Below, one piece after another: positions 55,233-64,000 of a stretch of 64,000 nt of DNA. The notes beneath the pieces were generated by a model, which was not told the origin of the DNA, did not search any database, and saw only the letters and a list, made by a program, of their open reading frames with translations. The translations under genes were made by a program, and so were the position numbers. Numbering within the stretch: the stretch's first letter is position 1; each line of letters opens with the position of its first letter. This stretch comes from Inia geoffrensis (lineage: Eukaryota; Chordata; Mammalia; Artiodactyla; Iniidae). The stretch is from positions 132,618,695 through 132,682,694 of the forward strand of contig CM070904.1 of the NCBI GenBank assembly GCA_036417435.1, given 5' to 3'.

Positions 55233-57430
55233 CGCCCTGACATGGTCTGACGCTGACCTGCGGGCCTAATGCCATGTCCTGTGAGCCCCTTCACTGCGCC
55301 TCAGAAAGGGGCCTCAAGACAGTGATAGAAAGCACTTTCAAGCCTTTTCTTCTGAACGTGAATAAGTGAAATGAAAATTTCATTTTCAGAACTAAAAGAT
55401 TCAGAAAAGTCTAAACGTATTTTTAAAAATCCTAATCCCACTGTAAATACTTTCAGAAACATCAAAAATGGCTTTTGAAAATCCTAGTCCTGCTGCCATT
55501 TTCTGAGGGCGGAGCCAGGAGCTGGGTGCTAGAGGGCCACCCTGCCGGCCCTGCAGCTGCGTCCGAGCAAGCCCAGGGCGTTCTCTCTGGTGCCACCACA
55601 CCTGGCGTGTCCCCCCCAAATAGTCACCTCCTCCGTGTCCACCCTGAGCTTCCACCTGAGCCAAAGTTCTAGAACCAGACAGTTTAGAAACCCAGAAACC
55701 AGCACAGCTGGCTCTTTTGGCAAATGAGGAAATTCCAGCTTCCGGGTTGGAGCAGTAGCGCTGGGCCTACACCCCGGCTCGTGTGAAGGCCTCTCTTGTG
55801 TCTGCCCCAAGCCCTGCAGGTCCACTTGCTCCAGAGCCACATGCCCGATGATGCCCGACAACACGCGACTTCCTGCCACGCTGAAGTGGGAAGATGCGTC
55901 AAGCAGCGAGAGCCCGTGATGCTGGGTGCGCCGCCTGCAGCCCGTGCCCGTCCCTGCCCTGCTCCTCTGCAGACCCCACCCCCTCACCCTGACGCCCCCA
56001 GCACACCGCACGTTCCTCACTATGAATGGAGGATCACAGGAGCCAAAAAGTAAGAGGTCTTTTCACAGAAGGCAGTAGATAGAATGGCACTGGGCAGAAA
56101 CCTGCACCAAGAAGGGACCGGGCACCGGGAGACGAGGCCCAGAGAAGGGAAGATAACACCAGGCCTCCCAGTCCCGGCCCTGGAGTCTCCCGCTGGCTGG
56201 TCTGGGTGCTCGAGGCTGGCAGGCCCGGGTGTGTGGCCCCGGGCACGCGGTGAGGACCCTGACATCACAGGGCGAAGACCCAGGCTGAGGACACGGAGGC
56301 GTGCAGGGCCCTCTCGAGTCCCCGGAGGATTCAGATCTAAACATGGAGAGAAGATATACCAAGTCCACGGACACCTGTAGCGGGGCCCTGCGTGGCAGGG
56401 GCTGCTCAGCACGTACACGACAGTTTTAGGCACGAACATTCAGCTGTGGGGACGGATGTGACGCAGCATTGTTGCTCCGTGTCACGGGGACCAGAGCTGG
56501 TGACAAATACCACCGAGGGCCTTACACATCCAATTCCGTATCACTGGGCTCACAAAACAAACCTGAGGCTGTGCAGCTGGACAAAACCCCAGGACAGAGC
56601 AGGGATGGAGAAACTGCGTTTGAAGGGGCAGGGGCTCCAAGGGCCAGGGAAGACGGCTTAGAGGCCAGACGTAAGCACTGACCAGCACGTGACCACGTAG
56701 CCACGGAGCAAAGAGCAGCCAAGAAAGCAACGCAAGGAAACAAGGAGAAGGAATCAGAGCACGACTTCCTCTCGGCCCATGAAACACCCCTGCAAGCAGG
56801 TTTCCGCCCTAATCTCTCTCCAGTTTAGAGTCTAATTTTGGAAACATCGCTGGATGGGACTGCGGTACTTCATGTCCTCAACTGGCATTTTATTTGGCTC
56901 AGGATGCTGGCGGAGGAGCACACATGCAGAAGAGAAGCAGGGAGCATGGGGGTCCTCCGTGTCCCCCTCACCACGTGACTCTTCCGTGAGTGAGCACAAC
57001 GCACACAGTGGCACACGGGACGGCAGCAGACACGTGACCACGCTCGCACAGAAACAGCACGGCCCGTTTAGAGACGATGGGGTCCAACTTAAAAGCAACA
57101 CTTGGCTGTAATTCAGTGTGATGGGCAGGGGGTATCTCGAACTAGAATCGTAGCCTTTGGAGCCAAAGGAACCTAACTCCCAACTCTTCTGGCCTGTTCC
57201 CCGCCTTTACACATGGGAAAGCAGCCCTGCAGTGCTGAGCAATGTCCGCGAGATCATGTACTTAGCACCGCAGAACCTGCCTCCGTGGCAACTAGACCAG
57301 ACACAAGCCTGAACTGGGCCCTGTGCTCCGTACTCTGGGACTCAGCCAGACCTGTGCCGTTCAACCAGGCCTTCCAGTCACCAAGACCAGGTCCCCCCCC
57401 ACGCAACCCCTAGGAATTTGCCCTCATTTG
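55233..57430. other. Intronic sequence, nothing firmly recognised
   Basis: 57150-57310 has faint MIR-like wording ('ggagccaaaggaacc', 'gagatcatgtacttagc') that I do not regard as sufficient. No exon or RNA gene recognised. Confidence 0.45.
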
Positions 57431-57530
57431 GATTAAGAAAGAAAGAGAGGGAAGAAAGTCGAGAAAGATAGGAAAACAGCAGAAAAAAAGACAAGAGAAG
57501 GGGGAGAAAAAGAAATGAAAGCATATCATA
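57431..57530. repeat. Polypurine tract
   Basis: About 100 bases almost entirely A and G on the plus strand, with only a few pyrimidines. Could form triplex DNA; no gene. Confidence 0.85.
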
Positions 57531-57544
57531 GCTGTAATTCCCCA

Positions 57545-58330
57545 CTTTTCAGGCTCAATTTTCTAAAATTTCTAGAAAACAGCAAAAGAGTTCATAGAAT
57601 CTTCTCTGGAAGAAGAGGTAAGTGACAATATTAACAATATTATGTCTCCCAATCCATGAACATGGAATATCACTTCATTTCATTTCTCTCAAAAATGTTT
57701 TAGAATTTTGAGTGTAGAGATCTTTGAACACCTTTAGATTTATTACCAGACATTTGATGTTTTAAGTAAAATATTATAGATAGTATTTTCAATTTCTCTC
57801 TGCTGATATACAGAAATACAATCAAGTTTTATAGATTGGCTTGGTGCTATAGCATCTGGTTAAACTCATATTCATTCTAATCACTTAACTGAAGCTAGTT
57901 TGAATTTCCTACGCAGAATCACGTCACCTATGATAATGACAGTGTGCTCTTCCTCTCCAGACCCGATGCCTTTTCTTTCTTTTTCTTGCCTTACTCTACG
58001 GCTCAGATCTATGGTACATTATTGAATAGAAATAGCAAAAGAGGACACCCCTGTCTTGTTTCTGATCTTACTGGGAATGTTTTCGATACCTCACCTGGAG
58101 TTATAACACTTGCTGTAAGTTTCTGACAGATAACTTTATTAAGTTAAGGAAAGTCCCTTCTATTTCTACTTTGCAAAGACTACTTTAAAATCATGCATGT
58201 GTGCTTAACTTTATTAAGCTGTTCTGTATCGATTCATATTGTTAAATAATTTCCCCTTTCATCTGGTAACTTCCTTTTCTCATGTCAAACCAACTTGCAT
58301 TCCTGGGACAAACCGACTTGGTTGCGTCCA
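57545..58330 (-). mobile_element. L1 ORF2 fragment, sense to HDAC4
   Basis: On the minus strand it reads the L1 reverse-transcriptase and downstream region: 'aagatcagaaacaagacagg', 'ggtgtcctcttttgc', 'ctatttctattcaataatg', 'cttgattgtatttctgtat', then 'catggattgggagacataa' and 'tattgttaatattgtcac'. Both ends are truncated and stops are frequent. It is one of the few L1 pieces here in gene orientation. Confidence 0.85.
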
Positions 58331-58689
58331 GTGAGTCCTGAGGCAAAGCAAAGTCGTACAGATACAGGGGATTCGAGTGCGGCCTGAAATCTTTTCTACT
58401 TTTGATTCCAAAGAGTTGGAGACCTGGCCACACATGTCAGCCTTAGTTCTGCACTTGTTCTTTTGTCAGGTACATAGAAGAACTGGAAAAATGAGTATTA
58501 TAAAATGTGCTTAGTGGGGCTTGTTCGATGTAGGTCACCAAAATGACACGGGGGTGACAAGGCTGCCTGTCACCCCCTTTATATGACGGCAGGGCAGGCA
58601 TCCTTCTCACAGAGCTGTTTCCAGACCGGCGGCCGCGGAATCTTCGGTATTTGGCAGCAGTAATAACTCAGTCTTCATTCCAGCCCATT

Positions 58690-59300
58690 TTCCTGTCCCT
58701 TTTTTACCATACAAGCCTTTTATTTTAGAACAGGTGTGGATTTACAGAAAAATTAAAAATAGTACAGAGAGCCCTCACATACTCTGCACCCTGCTTCCCC
58801 TGTGATGAACATCTTACATTAGTATGTCTGGGGTGTCGTTAACTGAAGTCCATGCTTCGCTCAGGTTTCCTTGGTTGTCCCCTAGTGCTCTCTTGCCGTC
58901 CCAGGACCCCAGCCAGGACCCCGCATGACATTTGGTCATCACCTCCCCTCAGCCTCCTCTGGGCTGTGACGGTTCCTCAGACGTTCCTTGTTTTTGATGA
59001 CCTTGGCAGTTGAGGAGTACGGGTCAGGTGGTTTGTCGAATGCCCCTCAGTTGGGACTGTCTGATGTGCTCCTGATTGGACCAGGGTTGTGTGTTTAGCA
59101 AGAAGACCACGGAGGGGAAGTGCCACGTCCATCCTGTGGCACCACATCCCACCAACACGGCACATCCCACTGATGCTGACCTTGACCACCTGGCAGAGGT
59201 GTGTCCATCAGGTCTCTCCACAGTAAGACCCGTGGCATTCTTTCCATATGGCATTCTTGGGAAGAAAGCCACTGCACGCTGCCCACACTTGTAAAAAGGC
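58690..59300. mobile_element. Old L1M-type 3' UTR repeat
   Basis: Close to a common mammalian repeat: 'aaaattaaaaatagtacagag', 'gatgaacatcttacattag', 'gtttttgatgaccttggcag', 'gatgctgaccttgaccacctgg', 'ggaagaaagccactgcacgc'. Family assigned from memory; the 98-, 108- and 137-codon frames over it are not genes. Confidence 0.6.
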
Positions 59301-60058
59301 CCGAGCTTTCCTTGCCGCACGACTTCTCAGGAGTTAGTACGAGTGGACCTGCTCCCACAGAGGTAGTGGGAACACCGGAGACAGAGGGCTGCCCAGTTTT
59401 GGGTCCCAGGGGAGGAAGCCGAAGCCCGGGTACAGAGAGGCAGGGCTCAGCCAGAACTGCAGCTGGTGCTCGGCGGGGCGGGCGGGAGGCCAGGCCCTCG
59501 GTCTGCATGTCCCAGACTCATCTTTGAAGGTTTGTGTGAGAATTAATTCTTACCTTGAGGGCTTCCCGGAGCCTGGTGAGAAGCTGGAATATTTTCTCGC
59601 CGTCAGAATGATGGTGTGCCTCCCCTTCACCCCGTTTCCTCTTCCCTCCGATCTGTCGTGAATTCGGATCTTAGAGAGAACTTGCCAGAAGGTCTGCAGA
59701 GGAAAGGGGGCTCCTCCCTAACGAATGTCTGAGTTTGGGTTTTCCCTCCGCCGCCTGGACCCTTAAGACCCCCGAACGTCTGTGGTGATGAGGGTCTGGA
59801 GGGTGAGGTGGCCCCGTTTCCTGGACACAGAGCCTCAGCCGAGAAGCAGGAGGCTTTCAGATCTGGAGCTGCACGTGGGCCAGGCCTGGGGAGACCAATG
59901 CTGGGGGGTGGAGGCGCTGAGCTCCCTCAGTTTGGGGCCACTTGGAGGGCTGATCCTGCAGGACGGAAGCCCCGGGTCCCTACACACTAACTTAAGGAGA
60001 AAAGGCAGAATTTCTGCGGTGGGGATATTTGCATTGCTGTGTGTGTGCTACTATAAAA
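59301..60058. other. Intronic sequence, nothing recognised
   Basis: GC-rich DNA without recognised repeats, up to the start of the L1. Confidence 0.5.
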
Positions 60059-61206
60059 CTTGATGGAGAACAGTATGGAGGTTCCTTAAAAAACTAAAAA
60101 TGGAACTACCATACGAGCCAGCCATCACCCTACGGGGCATAGACCCTGAGAAAACCGTAATCCAAAAAGAGTCATGTAGGGCTTCCCTGGTGGTGCAGCG
60201 GTTAAGAATCCACCTGCCAATGCAGGGGACATGAGTTCGAGCCCTGGTCCGGGAAGATCCCACATGCTGCGGAGCAGCTAAGCCCGTGTGCCACAACTAC
60301 TGAGCCTGCACTCTATAGCCCGTGAGCCACAACTACTGAAGCCCACGTGCCACAACTACTGAAGCCCACGCACCTAGAGCCCGTGCTCTGCGACAAGAGA
60401 AGCCACCGCAATAAGAAGCCCACGCACCGCGACGAAGAGTAGCCCCCGCTCGCCGCAACTACAGAAAGCCCACACGCAGCAATGAAGACCCAACACAGCC
60501 ATAAATAAATTAATTAAATTAAATTAAAATATATATTTTTTTAAAAAAAAAGAGAGTCATGTACCCCAATGTTCATTGCAGCTCTACTTACAATAGCCAG
60601 GACATGGAAGCAACCTAAGTGTCCATCAACAGATGAATGGATAAAGAAGATGTGGCACATATATACAATGGAATACTACTCAGCCATAAAAAGAAACGAA
60701 ATTGAGTTATTTGTAGTGAGGTGGATGGACCTAGAGTCTGTCATACAGAGTGAAGTAAGTCAGAAAGAGAAAAACAAATACCGTATGCTAACACATATAT
60801 ATGGAATCTAAAAAAAAAAAAAAAAAAGTGGTTCTGAAGAGCCTATGGGCAGGATGGGAATAAAGACGCAAACCTACTAGAGAATGGACTTGAGGACACG
60901 GGGAGGGGAATGGGGAAGCTGGGACGAAGTGAGAGAGTGGCATGGACATATACACACTACCAGATGTAAAATAGCTAGCTAGTGGGAAGCAGCCGCACAG
61001 CACAGGGACATCAGCTCGGTGCTTTGTGACCACCTAGAGGGGCGGCATAGGGAGGGTGGGAGGCAGACGCGAGAGGGAGGAGATATGGGGATATATGTAT
61101 ATGCATAGCTGATTCACTTTGTTATAAAGCAGAAACTAACACACCATTGTAAAGCAATTATACTCCAATAAGGATGTTAATAAACTAATTAATTAATTTA
61201 AAAAAC
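60059..61206 (+). mobile_element. 5'-truncated L1 with ORF2 C-terminus and complete 3' UTR, split by a SINE
   Basis: Begins 'gatggagaacagtatggagg' in late ORF2, is interrupted by the CHR SINE at 60179-60552, and resumes with an 80-codon frame (60569-60811) encoding the ORF2 C-terminus: A-R-T-W-K-Q-P-K-C-P, T-M-E-Y-Y-S-A-I-K-R-N-E, R-W-M-D-L-E-S and S-Q-K-E-K-N-K-Y-R-M. The 3' UTR then runs through 'agctagctagtgggaagcagcc' to 'ctccaataaggatgttaat'. Better preserved than the other L1 pieces. Antisense to HDAC4. Confidence 0.93.
60179..60552 (+). mobile_element. CHR-1/CHRL-type long SINE nested in L1
   Basis: Head GGGCTTCCCTGGTGGTGCAG with B-box-like GAGTTCGAGCCCTGG. Three 'cacaactactga' modules, two of them as a tandem 'gccacaactactgaagccca', then the long-form ending 'gaagacccaacacagcc' and an (AAAT)n/T-rich tail. 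Perfect duplication AGAGTCATGTA at 60168-60178 and 60553-60563. Antisense to HDAC4. Confidence 0.95.
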
Positions 61207-64000
61207 CCTCGATGGAAAAAAAAGTTTTTTAAAAATCGGTTACCCTTTATAAGAATGACGGAAAAGTACGCAGTTCTCGCGCCTGGTGAAAGGCGCCGAC
61301 CCTGCCTGAATGAAGATGGAAAGGACCAGCCAGCTGCTCGGAGGCCTGGCCGCCAGGATGGGAGCACAGGGCAGGGTCTGCAGGCCAGGCTCACCCGCTG
61401 ACCCCCACCCCGGGCCCTCCCACGTCATGTGAGTCTGTGCGGAGCTCTCCGGGGTGTCCCAGGATGCTCAGGTGAGGCCAACATTCCCTGCACCAGACCT
61501 GTGGACCTGTGGAATCCTCCTACTGGAAGCTTGACCCTCTTGTTCATTTAAATCATAAAAGGGGGCTCAGTACACTGAAATGTCACAGACGGAAATGATT
61601 CATCAGGTCAGCAGAATACTCACATTCCCCCAGGGCCCTTCCCCTGACACCGCAGGGGGTCTCAAACTCCCCCCAGCACCTGGCCTCCCTCCCCTCTGCT
61701 TCCCGCCTCCTTTGCTGAAGGGCCCCCCATCCCTCTGGCATCCTCCACCCTCCTCCGTCAGAGCCACATCCAACAGAGCACCCGGCCTGACTGATACCGG
61801 CACCACTCAGGTGCTGCACACTCAGGCGGACCAGACGGCACCTCCCCTGTGAGTTCTGCTAAGAGCCTCCAGCGTCTCAATCCATTAAATGTTTCTTTTC
61901 CCCATCATGCAAGCTGTGGAAAAATAGCAAAGTTCTATAATAAAGCTTGTGTGTGCCCATTAATATGAATTAAACTTTAATGAGCTAAGTGTTATGAATT
62001 CCTGAGGCACGTCCAATACCGTTTACGTGTATTTATCAGAGAAAATGAAAACGGACGCTGGACCCTTTTTCTCTAGGCACTACTTTTCCTTCAGGAAAAT
62101 CAGGCAGACTTTGCAAAGGTCAGGGCTGATCTCTGAGGTTTTCTTGTCCCGCCCCTGGAAATCAAATCTAGCTCCAGCTACCAGTTTATAGGAAATACGT
62201 GTTTAAAGGAACAGGTTCAAAGGCCCCAGGAGGCTCTGATCAGTCAGGTGTGGAAGGACAAAGTCGAAGGGCAAAAGCCCCAGCTCCTCGGGACGGGTAG
62301 GTGAGCTGCTACAGAGTAAACACTGCAGACCCGTCCCTCAGTCCCAAGGCTTGCATCCTTAAAGACCACGAGCAAAAATGGAACACAGCTTGGGTATAAG
62401 ATGATAGTTGGGAATTATTATTCATTTTGTTGAGTGTGACAATGGGATTGTACCTGTTAGAAACACACACTGAAGTATTTATGGGAAAATGGTGTGGCAT
62501 CTGGGGCTTGTTTTAAATTCTCCAGGGGCTAAAGCTTGGAGAGGGGGGACCTGATGAAGTGGGAATGGTCAGAAACCTCAGGGTTCCTATGGGCACAGGG
62601 GATCTCATTGTATGGATTGCAGTTCATCTTTTTTTTTTTTTAATTTTTCATGATAAGAGTTTTTGAGAGATGCCAAGACAAGCCCCTCTCTTCCTGTTCC
62701 TAAGCGTCTGTCTTCGCTTCACATCCACCAGCTCATCAAACTAGTTCTCTCAGTAACATTCCTAACAACCTCCAGTTTATTACCAGCCCCTAGCTGTGCA
62801 AGCAAGCAAACACTCCCGGCTCACATTCAACTCAACAGATGGGTCCTGAGCATCTGAGATGTGACCATGGGCAGGACACAGGCCCCAGCTGGTGTCAGGC
62901 AGAACTCAGCCCCGGCGAGGGCGGACCGGCCCTCACCGACTTGAGATACAACCCGCAGACCGGAAAGCTCTGGTAGTGAGGAAGGACACACAGCGAGTGT
63001 GACCACAGGCCACCAGGAGGGGCCTGGACCACAGCTGCCCGGGGCGGAGCAGGCTCTGTCCGGTCCCCAGGTCCCGGGTCCAGCTCGGAGCTGCACCACG
63101 GGAAGGAGCGAGGGCCAGGGAGGGATATGCGAGGAGCAAGTAAAGAGAGCAGCTTCGCGGGCGGGCAGCGCCGGAGCCCAGGCCGCTGTGCCCTGGGAGG
63201 CCAGACAAAGGCCGGCTCTGTTCTCCCTGGTCCCGGGCAGCCTTTCCTGAGGGGAGTTTCTCAGCCGCCTTTCAGATGGTCCTCCAGGGACGGTCTGCCC
63301 CTCCTCCCCACTCCCTAGTGAGCTGACAGCTCTCAGCTGTCCCCATCGCATGGCCCAGCCCAGCTCAACCGTTAATAAGAGACTTAGAAAATCAGGAGAA
63401 AATGTCCTTGCCCGCCTTTAAAAACAGATCCGTCTCTGCTCCGGAGAGGCTGTCCATCTGCCCCGTGGGGAGGACATAACTGAGTGAGTCATTCCAAAGC
63501 TGTTGGTAGAGCTCTGGAGACGCAGGAGGGGTAAGAACCTCGGATGCAAAAGGTGCAGATTTCTCAGACTGTGTGTAACAAATAATGGACCACAGAAGTC
63601 CCATGGGAGCCCCGCACAAGAGCACGCAGTGAACCCGCATCTCCGCGCTGACGCAAAATAGCTTTCTGGACAGATATCCCCGGCTCACATCAGTAATGAC
63701 AAGAAGTAGCACAGTTACCGGCAAAGACTGAACACCAGCTCTGAAGCCCACTTGTCCATAACCACGCTTCCTCTGGTTGCTCAGACCAACCCCCACGCCT
63801 GAGAAAATCCACAGGCAATCCCGCCACCACTGTTTTCTGCCGCTGTCCTGCCTTCTGAACCAACACCTGTTAACTGCCAAGCAGTCTAGTGAGCAAAACT
63901 CCCACCCTAGTTCATCCCCTCAAAGACAAGAGCACACCTCTGCCGGGAAGGAGGCCGTGTGGCCCCGGGGGACTCGGGGTCGGACAGGCCTGGCTTCCCC
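61207..64000. other. Intronic sequence, nothing firmly recognised
   Basis: Includes an AT-rich segment with several TAAT/ATTA motifs (61885-62010), a poly(T) at 62631-62642 and GC-rich DNA beyond 62870. The 174- and 162-codon minus frames (62827-63351, 63392-63880) have no recognised family. Confidence 0.45.

Noticed and set aside
63392..63880. 162-codon minus-strand frame with a possible hydrophobic segment
   Set aside because: No family recognised, no flanking splice signals that I could support, and no start context; could be an old LTR but I cannot show it.

Overview
This window is vertebrate nuclear DNA, almost certainly from a cetacean. The main evidence is eight copies of a tRNA-Glu-derived SINE that opens with GGGCTTCCCTGG and carries the tRNA B-box-like GGTTCG motif. 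This is the CHR (cetacean/hippopotamus/ruminant) family, and the copies are of the form typical of whales and dolphins. L1 3' ends of the cetartiodactyl type (with CTAGTGGGAAGCAGCC) support this. There are no bacterial-style genes, operons or CRISPR arrays. Most long open frames are accidents of GC-rich, stop-poor sequence.

The only functional protein-coding sequence I can support is two internal exons of HDAC4 (histone deacetylase 4), read on the minus strand. Exon 53428-53499 encodes residues 8-31, and exon 14854-15098 encodes residues 32-113, the start of the glutamine-rich coiled coil. They are separated by a 38.3 kb phase-1 intron, and both have canonical AG/GT splice sites. The start-codon exon (expected beyond 64000) and the next coding exon (expected below 1) are not in the window. 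The whole window is therefore a slice of the HDAC4 5' coding region, and everything else is intronic.

Layout by region: 1-14853 is the downstream intron, with old L1 pieces, two CHR SINEs, a young L1 3' end and an LTR nested inside a hAT MITE. 14743-15098 holds a 51-bp duplication next to the splice donor and then the Q-rich exon. 15099-53427 is the large intron. It contains five CHR SINEs, one of them in the gene's sense orientation. It also contains a half mariner element and an old L1 (about 30.1-34.6 kb) that hosts a NUP155 retro-pseudogene, a CHR SINE and an L1 3' fragment, the last two sharing one target-site sequence in three copies. Further along are a class-I LTR at 43.3-43.7 kb, old L1 remnants and MIRs. 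53428-53499 is the other exon. 53500-64000 is the upstream intron, with a 12-copy 35-bp minisatellite 1.3 kb from the exon, an antisense-oriented L1 ORF2 fragment, and an L1 3' end interrupted by a CHR SINE.

I found no clear evidence of a new biological system. The points most worth a second look are the head-and-tail NUP155 retrocopy, the triplicated target site, the stop-free minisatellite, and the duplication beside the HDAC4 splice donor. Repeat family names are from memory and were not checked against a library.
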